Shown here one piece after another: positions 49,778 through 62,150 of a stretch of DNA of 64,000 nucleotides. The position numbers and the translations under genes were made by a program. The notes beneath the pieces were generated by a model, which did no database searches, was not told the origin of the DNA, and saw only the letters and a program-made list of their open reading frames with translations. Source of the DNA: Enoplolaimus lenunculus (Eukaryota; Nematoda; Enoplea; Enoplida; Thoracostomopsidae); assembly GCA_030248215.1 (NCBI GenBank), contig JASANG010002792.1, positions 310,001 to 374,000 of the forward strand, given 5' to 3'. Position 1 is the stretch's first letter. The number at the start of each line of letters is the position of its first letter.

Positions 49778-49955
49778 GGCCCATGTATAGAACTGGGCCG
49801 GATTGTTCTCCGGCGGGCTAAAATAGAGTCATTTTAATCTTTAGACTAATTTTTTTGCTTAGGCTTAGGCTTAGGAATAGGCTTATCTATACGCTTAGGC
49901 TTAGGCTTAGGAATATGCTTATACTACTGTTCCGGCCCTGTTCTATACATAGGTC
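49778..49955. mobile_element. GGCC/TTAGGC-type hAT-like element with perfect 8-bp target duplication
   Basis: Termini GGCCCATGTATAGAAC and GTTCTATACATAGGTC. AATAGTTC lies at 49770-49777 and 49956-49963. The core has two blocks of TTAGGCTTAGGCTTAGGAAT. This is the reference copy for the family. Confidence 0.92.
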
Positions 49956-50773
49956 AATAGTTCTGCTGTATATTGATTTTTAACAAGTTTGTTTCCTAAC
50001 TGCAGGCGTTTTATAAACGTTTGAAAAGCAAAAATTTATAGAACAATTACGTAATGATTTTTGGTGCTTAACATTGCACAGGTGATAAAACGTTCACAAT
50101 ATCATGCGTACACAAGGTAACTTTTGAGGGTGTAGTATGTCGATGAACACTGAAGCCGAAAAGTTTCAGTGTCCGTCACACTATCCCCATCACACCTAGC
50201 GTAACGCATATTGTGGAAGTTGCATAAAATTGTTCATTTTGAACTTCAGCGTGTTCATGGTAAAAGGCAAAGTGTATTCTACATGAATAGTTTCGTAAAA
50301 TTACGCAAAACAGCGGTTTATTGGCAATTCTTCGAAATTTTCTATGTAAATTTGAAACTTGGAAAACCTGTTTCTCACTCCGATTTTATCCCAGGATAAA
50401 TTGGCCAGGTTAGTAAAAGCCGAACAACTACACATTTCGTTAAAAAAGCAGTTGTAATGCATCCAAACCCCTACTCCGTTCTCTACTGCCTTTGCTATGC
50501 CGGAAACAAACCTATTATGGGGCCAAAAGACTGCATAGACATTTACGCATGAAGTTTAAACATGAAAGTGATTGACAACCTAAAACTATTACCAACAATA
50601 CCTGCGTAGCCAAAGAATTAAATTATTCATGAGAACGAGGTGATTTTCAGTATTAATCACTTTATGAATGAGCTCATTCAAAGCACGTTCATGCGTAAAA
50701 TCTTCGAAAAGTTTGATGTCAATATCCAGAAATTGTTTCTGCGTTTACCCCTCATTTTAAACAAACTTATGTA

Positions 50774-51198
50774 CTGTAGTGACCCGAATAAGACGGGGGA
50801 CTGATATTTATTTGGCCTCTCCAGAGGGTATCCCCCTTGTTATTCGGTTACGAACTGTTCAGCCCTGCGCCACCCTTCCTTACTGATATATCCGGTATTG
50901 CAACTATCCGTTGAATTAAACGGTTTTTACCTTGCATTAAAAGCTTGAGCGATAATGCAGGGTTTATACTTGGGAATGTTCCTTCAAAATATAAGGAAGC
51001 TTTAAAGTTTTAAACTCAAATTATTTGGTCCTGAAGTCATTTATGCGCTACAATTAGGAATAATTGGCATTTATGGACTCTAGGGTTTAGGGACTATATC
51101 CGCTTATGGACTCTTATTAGGGATATAGACTCCTATTGATTGGGACTCAAAATGGGGACCCCCCTCTTATTACCCCCTCTTATTTGGGTCAATACAGT
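50774..51198. mobile_element. Mariner-like non-autonomous element, 425 bp
   Basis: Inverted ends CTGTAGTGACCCGAATAAG and CTTATTTGGGTCAATACAG, flanked by TA on both sides. TA duplication and short inverted ends fit Tc1/mariner-type non-autonomous elements. No transposase frame. Confidence 0.9.
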
Positions 51199-52086
51199 AC
51201 TGGCTAATATGGATGGGCATCGGATATCTTCATATCGAAATATCTGACAAATCTTGCCGGCTGCTTATTTGGATGTCGAGTGCTCATCTATAGTTAAGAC
51301 TTTACTGCGCAAACAATTTTTGGAAACAGCTGAAATAAGCTCATCTCTTGCAACCGTTTTGCGCAGCGTTTCGTAAAATGTTTGTCAAAAGGATACAACT
51401 GTGTTGCGAATACCATTATTAATTTCGCAGTGAAACAAAGCAGACATCCATTTTAGATGCGTAAAGAGAATGGAATTTTACGTTGGCAATTGACGTTTGC
51501 TTTTGTTCAGTTGACGTGGTACCTACCATCTGTATTTTTGAAACAGACGCGTTTTAAGCTAGAAACTATTGGAGGAGGTAGGTGCGAAATCTGGACACCC
51601 CTAGGAATGTAACAAAAGCTATCTATCCTATAGAGTTCAACGAGCTGATTCAGTGGTCCCACATTTTATGACTGCATGAGCAACGGTTCAAAAGTTATGG
51701 CCCTCGAAATTATAATGCAAACAGGCATAATGGACGAGAAAATATCTGTAATTTTCATGTTCGTAATTTATAAGCTTTACCAGGTCTATTCGTTTTACTA
51801 ATTTGGTTGCGTTTGTACATGTTCTATATAGTGAAAAGTTGAAGATTAAAGGGCCATAACTTTTGAACCGGGAGCCCAGCTGTCTTAAAAATTGTTCCGC
51901 TGAAATCAGCTCGTCGAAACCATTACCTAAATTGTTTTTGTTTAAATTCCTAGAGGGTCAAATTACGTACCTCCGCCGAAAATATTGTGGTAAATGCATC
52001 AAGGGCTGCTGAATACTGCAGAAAAAGGAAGTCAAAAACAAATGAAAGCGCCATTTCTCTACGTGGTGTTTAACAGTATTATATAA

Positions 52087-52293
52087 GAGGGATTGACGTT
52101 AGAACCGGGGCAGGCAGGTCACGATTTATCCCATGTTAATTCAACGTCAATGTTAAAATAGGGGCTCTCATATCGGGTCAACAGACAAAACTAACCACTG
52201 CTCTCAAACTTTCAATGTGTACAACAGTGCGTGTAAAAGGGACAAAACATGAAAACATGTCCCAAGCTGCCCTGGTTATAACGTGAATCCCGC
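52087..52293. mobile_element. GTTATAACCGGGGCAG-ended element, 207 bp
   Basis: GAGGGATTGACGTTAGAACC at the left and GGTTATAACGTGAATCCCGC at the right are inverted copies. The interior shares TATCGGGTCAACAGACAAAA with the split copy at 20431. Confidence 0.78.
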
Positions 52294-52711
52294 ATTAGCT
52301 TAAATAATTTGCTGTTTGGACGCAAACACGAAACAAATACTGAACAAAATTTTGAAACAAAAATGTCGTATTTGACTAATCAAAAAGATCGTAATTTTTC
52401 TGTTAATACAATCGAAATGTGTAAATATTACATGCCCACCTAATATTTTGTAGACGAAGTTGTGGATGTACATAAAGTTAAAAATTTTATATTGGAAATT
52501 AATTTTAAATTTTCAATATTTTCATAAATTGAACGGATGACCGCTTTTACACCCTGTCCTCAACCATACCAAACGTATGCACACTTGGCCCACTCTGTAT
52601 CGGTCAAATATTAATTTTAATTGCTTACAACTCGCGACAGCATTTATTTTCATTGGAAACTTTGAATTAAAAGGTACAAATATTTTCACTTTTGATACTT
52701 TCACAACTTTT

Positions 52712-55562
52712 TTATACAATTATTTCTCGTCGCATTCGCGGAGCAACAGCAATACGCTTTTTATCGGAACTTTCCAGATGATTCTGATTGTTGTCAAAGT
52801 TGTTTCCATATTCACCCGATATATTGTTTAAATTACCAATGTTAGATTCAGCTAAATTACCAAATTTCGAATTAAAATTTTTCATTCGGCAAACGCAATA
52901 TTTTTCACGTTCATAACTAGGCGACCCACACGAGCAACGCGTTTTATTAGAAGCAATACTTGTTGCAGTTGTTGCACTGCCACTGCTAGAGTCTGATTGA
53001 CCTGTGCCTCGTCGTGTATCTAGGTTGCGTATTCCGGATTGAGGTTTTGCTTGAAATTTAGTGGCCGAGCCAAAAGGAAAATGTTGAGAGTGTAGCGTTT
53101 TTATTGGATGATTTACTAGTCGTTGCGGCCTGAAATCTGGTTTACATAAGTAATCGGAGCTTTCATTCCAATAATCAACCGAATGTTCCGATGTCCGATA
53201 TGCCCTCAATTCTTTTGTTTGGCGCAATTTAGTTTGGCTGCAATTCATGTTTGGTTGCATAGCAACTGAGTCCTTATTTTGGTAAGTCGGAGACGGAATA
53301 TGCGAAACGACCTGATTTGCCGGAAACGAAATTGCTTTAGAAGTTTCGTGACAATTCCCGATGTTGTCTGAGGTGTTGGTGTAGCAGCCTGTCGACCGAC
53401 TAAGGCCATCACGAACTGCGCGAGTTAAATTAGTCGAGCCGGATAAGAACCCGTTTTCGTTGTGTTGCCAGCGCGAAGGGCGGGCTAGGTGCGAATTTGA
53501 AGAAGTTTGTTGTTTTTCAACTTTTTCTCTGATATCGCAATTTGATCTGCTGTAACCATAGTAATCGCTGACATTACTAGAAAATTTGTATTTATTGCTG
53601 GAAGTGAACCTCGCCGCTTCTCCAATTGGTTGTTGACATTGAGCGTAACTTGGTTTTCCACCAGCACATCTCGGTTCATTTTTGACGTAACTATCAAGAT
53701 TAGGATTCGACCTAGCTAAGTATTTAGTTTGATCGTCCTTACTTAATATGGGATCTAAATTATCGAATATGTGCTCCAGCGATTCTCGTCGAAACGATCG
53801 GCGGCAGCCAGCGTTGGTATTTGATTTTTGTTGCGCGATTTCAAATTGCTTCTCTGTACTACGTAATTGTTCGCCAGCGTAGTTTCTGCTTAGATCCAAA
53901 TTGCTGTTCCAGTTGAATTGCTTTGTGTCCCGCAAACCTTCATACTTATCTCTGTATTCATTGTAAATATTATCACCACGTTCAACGTTTTGACTGTTTG
54001 AAATAGATCCACTGACTGTTCGAATACCATTTAAACCAGTTGCAAATGTACGTTCACTCTGAGGCATAATATTTGTATGCGATATTGTATATGAAGTTTT
54101 TCTGTGATTGATATTTGTTGTGGCTTTAGAAAGGAGTCGATATTCAGCTACGACAACTGCTAACGAGTATACATTGATCAACGATGCGAGAGTTTCAAGA
54201 AACGTGAGATACTTCCAGTACAGTTTGGCACTGTAACTCCACCAAATTGCGCACCAGCCTGAAAGTTGCAAAGTTCAAATGTGAACACCGCTTTATCAAA
54301 CATTGATACAGCAAAATCTGTGAAGTCAGTGTGAATTATTTAATTTTACAGAATTTCGAATGGATATATATGGAAATACACATGACACCTTTATTCAGTA
54401 AAGATTACAAACAACACAGGCAGCAAACTGCTCATATGACCGAACTTGCGTATACTGCGTTCCATGCACATGACCATAGTTATGATAGTCGGGTTCACCC
54501 CCAATTCGGTCCGTTGCTCCCCCCATTAAAATCTTTCACAGCACTAAACTTCGTAGTCCGCGAAAAAATTTTTAGTCTGCCAAGGTGGGGCCCCCTATGG
54601 TCGGACCCCCTCAATTGGTGGTTTTGGCGGGTATCCTTTGCCGGCACTGTCCACGCAAGAATCACTTTAAATATATGGAGTTTAAAATAGAATTACCAAT
54701 ACTAGCAGCAATGTTCATAGTCATTATTGGAAGCCATGGCCAAAGCATGTAACATTTTCGAAACGCGATTCCAGCAAACAATGCAACCGATGCTGCAAGA
54801 AGCATGCAATCAGTTGAAATGTGAAAGAACTGGATGAAGAACAATGATGTTTGAAATAGTTCTGCTCGATGTTGGTACAAAAGTTCCTGAAATGAGACAT
54901 ATATGATTTAGCCACATGGCGTACTCAAGAGGGTATTACATGTACTACCACTCTACTTGGAGTATTAATTGAAAACAAGCTTTACATGGTTTAATTAACT
55001 CTTACTGTTTCCTAGTAGTTTTATCTTTTCTTTTCTATGCTTGGTCGTAAATTATACAGGCAGAAGAATTCCCTAATAACATGAAACTCTCTCTTTTCCG
55101 CTTACTCCTCTCACGGAGTATCTATTCACAGGCGCACTGTGAGAGACTGTCCATGATATCCCAGGTATTTGCTGTTGATTAGTGCTCAAAGTTATAAAAA
55201 CACGAATTTCTTTAAATTCTTGGCCAACTTTACATATTAAACCGACAAACAATGCGAATTATATGAATTACTTGAATCCTCTAAACCTAGCTAGACTTTT
55301 ATTAAACGTTATATAGAAACGTTTTCATAATTATATACAGTTTTGTAAAACATTTTGCCAAATTTAGAATTTTAAAATATTGCCGTGTCCAGTTTACCGG
55401 TTGATCGACAAAACCGATAACACTAATGACATCTGTTTGCCATGAAAACAAAGCAATTTGTGCAATCGCATATACGATGCACCAGGATGCAGTAAAACGC
55501 GCAGCGCCATGCGTAGTATCGAAACACGGGCACGGATTGCACATTTGAGTATTTTCGTTCAT
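52712..55562 (-). CDS. Four-transmembrane protein with long polar tail, copy B
   Basis: Three exons, 55562-55398, 54886-54697 and 54258-52712, give 633 residues; phases 0 and 1 agree at both junctions, with TTTCAG acceptors. The spliced N-terminus aligns with copy A: MCNPCPC before segment 1, ALFSWQT after it, TDCMLLAASVALFAG in segment 2, MLWPWLPIMTMNIAAS in segment 3 and LINVYSLAVVVAEYRLLS in segment 4. The roughly 460-residue tail is rich in Ser, Asn and Gln and lacks the Arg/His block of copy A. Function unknown. A mariner-like element lies 58 bases upstream of the ATG. Confidence 0.84.
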
Positions 55563-55619
55563 ATTTTATTAATGATATACGGTAATGAATGCTAATTATT
55601 TGCTGCAACATTAAGAATA

Positions 55620-56063
55620 CTGTAGTGACCCGAATAAGAGGGTGTGGGATAATAAGAGGGGGTCCCAATTTTGAGTCCCAATCAATAGGAGTCCGTATCC
55701 CTAATAAGAGTCCGTAAGCGGATTGAGTCCCTAAAACCTTATTAGAGTCCATGAATGTCAGTTATCCCTAATTGTGCGCAAAAATCTCTCCAGGACCAAG
55801 TAAATTGAATCCGAAACTTTAAAGCGTACTTAAATTTTGAAAGTACATTCCTAAGTATAACCTTGCATTATCGCTCAAGCTATTGACACAAGACAAAATA
55901 TACGTTTAATTCAACGGTCAGTTGCAGTTACCGGATATATCAGTAACGAAGGGTGACGGAGCGTGGGTTAAAAATAAATAACAGTTCGTAACCGATTAAC
56001 AAGGGGGTACCCTCTGGAGAGGTCAAATAAATATCAGTACCCCTCTTATTCGGGCCACTACAG
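55620..56063. mobile_element. Mariner-like non-autonomous element just upstream of copy B
   Basis: 444 bp, CTGTAGTGACCCGAATAAG to CTTATTCGGGCCACTACAG, flanked by TA. Opposite orientation to the 50774 copy. It lies where the 5' UTR or promoter of the minus-strand gene would be. Confidence 0.9.
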
Positions 56064-56407
56064 TAGCTCAATTAATTGAACCTAAAACCAGAGGTTGGAC
56101 CGGCGGTACCGGTCCGACCGCCGTAGTAAGCAGTCGGCACTTCCAATACAGCTGCCATAGCCGGCCGCAAACCTGTTCTTGATTGTAAATTTTTGGAAGT
56201 ACAATAAAGGTCAGCTATCGTGAATTGGTTGTTTCTTAAAATTTAGTGCGTGATTGCATTTGTTGCAGTAATGTTGCATTTGCATTGCATGGTATTTGTT
56301 TTATGGATGCCATAGTGGTTTTCGATTTAAAACGCATGTATTTTTTATAACATTTCGCGTAGATCACAACGCTTGCAACAATTTAAGTGTTGCGCTAAAC
56401 TTGTCGT

Positions 56408-56768
56408 TCAGCGCCGTCCGTTGCCATGCAGCACCGTCTGTTACCGTGCAGCACCGTCCGTCACCGTGCAGCACCGTCCATCACCGTGCAGCACCGTCCG
56501 TCACCGTGCAGCACCGTCCGTCACCGTGCAGCACCGTCCGTCACCGTGCAGCACCGTCCGTCACCGTGCAGCACCGTCCGTCACCGTGCAGCACCGTCCG
56601 TCACCGTGCAGCACCGTCCGTCACCGTGCAGCACCGTCCGTCACCGTGCAGCACCGTCCGTCACCGTGCAGCACCGTCCATCACCGTGCAGCACCGTCCG
56701 TCACCGTGCAGCACCGTCCGTCACCGTGCAGCACCGTCCGTCACCGTGCGTCATCGTTCGTCACTACA
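56408..56768. repeat. 20-bp minisatellite, about 17 copies
   Basis: The unit is CACCGTCCGTCACCGTGCAG, nearly perfect in the middle and decaying at both edges. All three forward frames are open across it because 20 is not a multiple of 3 and the unit has no stop. I see no sign that it is coding. Confidence 0.95.
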
Positions 56769-57349
56769 CGGTATCGTATGAGAGACATTTGTGTTCGATA
56801 CAGCACGGTCACGAACGTTGCCGAACGGTGACGGATGACGAAGTACGGGTGACGGACGCCGCCGTCACGTTTCAGTCCCGAACCCTCATTGTAAACACTA
56901 ACGACTCTTGCTGAAGTTTTGGCCCTGAAAGTTAGCTTAATAACTTTATTTTCTAAAGCAGAACGGTGTAACGTAGATCTACTGATCCATGTAAAATTTG
57001 ACCAATCAAATCTACAATCCATGGTTGGCTTCGTGTTTATACAGAAATTATTCATCAATATACACCTTTGTATATATACATCAGTTCGCCGCAAAACGCA
57101 AATCACAAGCCAAAGTTGTCAACATATTTCCAAACGCTAATGAGACTAAGTACCACTTTCAAATATTATCTTGCACACTGAGAATAAGACAACATTTGTT
57201 TTTAAACAAAGCCTGAGCAACTTGAAGCAAAACCGCAGAAAATATCTATTCAGTTTGAACTAATCGCAGTCGCCATAACCGAAAGTATACGAAACTAAAG
57301 TTCTAGCAACGATTTTAAATACGATTTAACTTGACTGCGTTGCTACACT

Positions 57350-57560
57350 AATCCCGTAGCAAGCTTAAACCACTAGTGGGGCGAAATCATTTTAGCCGGG
57401 GAATGCAGTTGAAGTGACAAGCCTAGATGGTCTGATCCCCTCTTACCTTCTTCTGACTACGGGCCTGTGCTATCTATTCAGACGACGACAATCAGTTTAG
57501 GCTTAGGAATATGCTATTACTACTGCATTAACGGTGCTGTTTTATACATTGGCTCAAACC
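57350..57560. mobile_element. Eroded GGCCCGTAGCC-type and TTAGGC-type element ends
   Basis: CCCGTAGCAAGCTTAAACC to CTGACTACGGGCCTG at 57350-57466, then CAGTTTAGGCTTAGGAATAT and TGCTGTTTTATACATTGGC at 57490-57555. Confidence 0.5.
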
Positions 57561-58501
57561 GCTAACCGTTCACAGTTTATAAAACGAAAATTTTGTGAAA
57601 TCAAGTTGAATTCCTGCAATGTTTGTTTATGTTGGTTTAAAACCAGGGCAAATCAAAACATTTAACATATCATTTTGTTGTTCATTTTACGCTTAAAAAC
57701 AATTAATTGAAGCCATATGCACTTACTATTTGGCAGTAAGCTAAATTTTAAGTGGCTATGAAACGTTGTGCTGGTGTGAAAAAAATTTTTGTCCATCGCT
57801 TATCGTGTTTAAAATGGACTCTAAGACAAATTTAGCGAAATTACCATTATTGAGTCGAGCGTTTAATAATTTAAAATACTTCAATGTGTGACCAGGTGCT
57901 ACTCGGTGCTAATGCAATGCCATTTTACAAATGAAAAATTTAAATGAAACCGAAAATGAAAACAAACTTTGAGACCGGCTTGCTTTGCAAAGTAAATACA
58001 ACCGCATGAGTCAAATATTCAATTATGTTACATTCCAGTATTAAAACCAGTCGCTTTCAAGCTGTGGCTTGAAAACCAAGAACTAAATCGTGTCATTTTG
58101 TTTAAGTTTACGATAGCAGGCGGTGAACGAATATATTTTGAGTAAAGTTTGAAATATCGACTTTTAGAGAATATGGGTTAAATTTTTGCAGGCACAACTT
58201 TACTTTGGACATTACGGCCGTGCAAATACGCCTCTCTCTCTGTAGTATTCATCGTATTGGGTGCATAGAACCTAAGGTGTTGGAATACCACCGCGGTTGC
58301 CGTCACGGACATGGGGTTTAATACGAAGATTTTTCGCCAAAATCGGCGAATGGTGAAAAAAATTTTGACGTTCCCCACCGATTCTTTTAAACATTTCGTA
58401 TATGGTTAATTAACTTAAATTTTTACTTGCAAATAAAAATTAAGCTATTAGCAGTAATATACTTTGCGACCTTAATCTAATTTTTTTTGCTTCAAATTCC
58501 T

Positions 58502-58618
58502 GGCCAATCAAAGAACAGGGTCGGAACAGTATTATAAGATTATTCCTTAGCCTTCTCTTAAGCCTAACCCTAAGCCAAGCAAAGTCTCAAACTTGCACCC
58601 CTGATCTTTACATGGGCC
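58502..58618. mobile_element. GGCC/TTAGGC-type hAT-like element, 117 bp, perfect 8-bp duplication
   Basis: GGCCAATCAAAGAACAGGG to CCCCTGATCTTTACATGGGCC, flanked by AAATTCCT at 58494-58501 and 58619-58626. Inverted relative to the 49778 copy; it reads GCCTAA on this strand. Confidence 0.9.
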
Positions 58619-59156
58619 AAATTCCTAAAGCACCAAATGGCAACATGTAACAAAACTTTATATGTAACAAAACTTTATTGATACTTGTCATGGTAGTAAT
58701 AGGTATTTATATAAAAGGTCAATATTAGCTTTTTTTATCATAAATTGGTTTTTGCTGGCAATAGTTTTAAAACGTCTGTCGTGAAAACTGAAACAACGTT
58801 TTCAAAAACGTTTGACACGGTTTCATTTTTATGAAAATCTCTAAGAAACTTGGAGTATACATTTCGACGATTCTTGAACATCTCAATGGTAGCCAAACTA
58901 TTTGGAAACTTATTTTTTGCTGTTCAGTGGTTTATTTATCATGTTTCTCCAAATTTTCAGCTTTTAGTTTTCTACAAGTTTTGCAGAGATATGCTGATAA
59001 AGAGAACTTTGCTAACGTTCCTCTCTCTTGTGATATTGGTATTAATACCATAACTACGCACATTTGATCTTATTTGAAACGCAACACTTTCGTACCAGAA
59101 ACATCCGTCAATGTTGCGTGTTAATTTTATTTAAAATCAGAGAAAAAATCTGACCT

Positions 59157-59369
59157 ACGCCCGTATTCTGAAATGTGAATAGCACCAATATCAGTTAGCA
59201 ATAGGTTTTCAAGCTGACGAACTTCTGAAATTGTTTGTCTTAAAATTGGTACAGATGTAGGACATATATAAAATACGAAAAATGTGCTGAATTTTGAACC
59301 TCACCACACGCTGATTTGAATGTTGCAAGACCTATCACCGACTGGTGAAAAGTGCTACACACATTTGAG
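59157..59369. mobile_element. TATTCTSAAATGTG-ended inverted-repeat element
   Basis: GCCCGTATTCTGAAATGTG at the left and CATTTGAGAATACAGGTC at the right are inverted copies extending into TAGCAC. Two partial relatives are at 3825 and 29590. Confidence 0.75.
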
Positions 59370-61632
59370 AATACAGGTCCTGTTTAAAAACCGGAATTTC
59401 TTCCTTATTAGCTGTAGAACATTAGCGAAGAAAAACTCTGAAAACCACCAGATTGGAACTATATATACAATACTCACAGGGCAGGTTTTTTTAAAATGAC
59501 CCAATTATTAACTGTGCGTGTGGTGTGGTTATTGCACTGCGGCCTGTTTTAATCTATATTTTTCAGCTTGCTTCAAGCTGCTGTGTGTGCTCTCTCGCAG
59601 AATGCGCTCAAAAACCAATTTTAAATATTTTGCCATATTTTCAAAGCAATATCAATTCAACAACGTGAAAATTTGGTTAATATGTGCTACATTTTCAATG
59701 CTTTATAAACGAAGCTAACTTTTTCAAACAACTGCGTTCAGTTGATGTCATCGAAACCTTTCAGTTTTGCTGAGCAAATAATGACCTTTATTAAAGATGG
59801 CGCAATATTTGCAATAAACAATGCCTTTTAAAACAAAAAATTATGTATTTGATGAGGAACAAGTTATTGAACAAATAGAAACTCTGAGCCAAACTCCGAG
59901 TTTTGCGATAGCGTTTTATGATTTGTACTTGGGGATCGAAAGATGGATGTCCGTCTGTCTGTCTATCCGTCTGTCTTTCCGAAAAGAATCTCAAGAACCG
60001 CTGAACCGATTTTAATACACTTTTTTGTTTGAAAGGTTATTGCCCTGGGGTGCTAACCTCGCATTAGTGTTTTAAAATTTAGGTCATTTATTAGCTACAG
60101 CCTAATTTGCCTAAATGATTAAGCCTAAATTAGGCCTTTTACTGTATTTCACTAATAATTAGGGTTACAAGCAATCTAACTTCAGTACTAAAGGGTTTTG
60201 GGGTACGAGAAATCAGAATAAATTGTTTACAATCCTCAATCATTGATAATTGAATAGTTGGCTAATAGCTAATTTGCATATTAGAATACATGCTCTATTC
60301 ACAAGCTGTGCAGTTTAAGTGGTTTCTTAAAATACTTTGGTCGTAAAATGTGTAGCAAGCAATAGCTATCGAAGACTAAATGCGTTTTAAAAGAGCGAAA
60401 ATTAAAACTTACATGGCACATCCAGCATTTAAGATTAATGCTTATGCTTATACTTACAACTTTTAATAAATTACTAGCCCAAAATACAAAACCATCAGTG
60501 AAAAATTCTGCCACGACCTGAAGTCGGCTATCTTCCGTAACCTGAGGCCCACCTCAGTGTACCTTGCTGAATTTTAGTAAATGTAAACCTTTAAGCCTGA
60601 ACGATCTAAATACTCCTTTAAGTTGTAAGTACTGATTTTGCAAAAAAGTTTCTAAAAGAAAATTAGCGTTTTATTGTGCTTTTAAAGGGTCACTCGCATT
60701 TCTGCTGGCTGAACCGCTAAACGCAGACCAAATTAACTCAAAATTTCCTAACATATTGTTAAGCACATATTAATTTGAAGACTGCCGAAAGCAAAAACAA
60801 GAGTCACCGCGTGATGGCAGTGACAATACGAAAACTTCAAAACTTGTATGTTTCTGTTCAAAGTACCCTTCACAATTGTCAAAGTGTTTCAATGGTACAA
60901 TCTTTCAAAACAGTGTGGTCTTCTTGGAAAAAATATATTTTCACACTCGCTAGGAAAACATCAAAAACATGGTATATACATTAGAAACCGAAAACCGAAA
61001 TTCCAACGCGGAAAATCATGCATTATAGTGACCACACAACTCGATACACAAATGTGACTGCAAAATAATTTAATTTGCGTTCACTGTGTGTGTAAATTTC
61101 AGGCTTTCATTGCCAGATGATGCCAGTTTCTTTGAAAAAATATTATTTGTTTTCAGGGCTAACTCGTAAACATTTATGATTCGATTTTGACAATTTTATC
61201 CTGGTTTGAAAGCAAAACAAATAACTTAGCCTATAGTATAGATAGCCTAAGCTCGAAACGGTTCACACTGTTAAATTTGTTTCGGATTGACGTGACATTC
61301 TCAGCCAACTTTCGTTCTAACCCTTACAAATTGAGGCCAGTAAATGATTTGACTAAGTTTTACTACGGTGTAGGCTGGGCATAGTGTAGGCTATGCCTAT
61401 TGGCCAACAAAACTAATTTTAATACTTGTGACAGTAAAAAATTATAGTTATGACGCTGAATTGGCGTATAGTGGATTTATGAAATTTAGGTTTGGTAGAC
61501 TAGGCTCAAATCCCATTGCAGTTTCTGTATACTGTAACTCAACGCAAACTGTACTACGTTAACCTTTTCCCACATGAATATTTTCTATTTGTATAAGATT
61601 TAAACTCAAACCAGAATTCGAATCGCAGCCTC

Positions 61633-61980
61633 TCATATGGTACTTAGGCGTTTTCGAAACAACGCATCTATGGAAGCTTGATGCTCAATCCACAGGGGGC
61701 TCGCATATCTTGTGGTAATTTTGTACTGCGCATATGCGTTGTAATGATCAAACACTGCGCAGTTCACAAATGCAGTTTGCGCTAAGTTCGGCGCAGTATA
61801 TGCTATATATGTGAGAAGGGCCCAAACACACAATAAAAGCTTTGTTGTAGCAATGCTGCACGTATTAGTTATATATACAAAGTCTCCACAAGACGTGAAA
61901 ATCGCCTCAAACTTGACCGAGACTGCGAGGTCGAATGCTAGCTTGAAATCATCACATCTCAGATAAAAAACAGAAAACAC
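61633..61980 (-). CDS. Hypothetical 115-residue frame with a hydrophobic segment
   Basis: A single open frame with TKLLLCVWALLTYIAYTAP in its middle. No homologue recognised, no splice sites that extend it, and it lies directly downstream of the small secreted gene on the same strand. It could be 3' flanking DNA or a repeat. Confidence 0.2.
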   Translation of the reverse strand: MFSVFYLRCDDFKLAFDLAVSVKFEAIFTSCGDFVYITNTCSIATTKLLLCVWALLTYIAYTAPNLAQTAFVNCAVFDHYNAYAQYKITTRYASPLWIEHQASIDALFRKRLSTI

Positions 61981-62150
61981 TCATGTGAACAAGTGATTAT
62001 AAAACCATTGTTTAAACATATATTTTCATTGAAATAAGGTATTGTACAAAAGTTAATTTTTATTAAAAATGTACTGAAACAAAATTCAGATCATAATGGC
62101 TGCACGATTGAATATAGTAGCAAATTTTTTTTTCGTAGACTGTGAATGCT

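Noticed and set aside
52577-52831. Plus-strand frame near the end of copy B
   Set aside because: Antisense shadow of the copy B 3' end and flank.
56296-56914. Three overlapping 150-160 residue frames with 20-residue periodicity
   Set aside because: Produced by a stop-free 20-bp minisatellite; no start context, splice sites or non-repeat coding sequence.
59930-60020. GTCCGTCTGTCTGTC tract followed by CTGAACCGATTTTAATACAC as a mobile element
   Set aside because: It resembles a motif often seen in invertebrate repeats, but no termini or second copy are present in the window.
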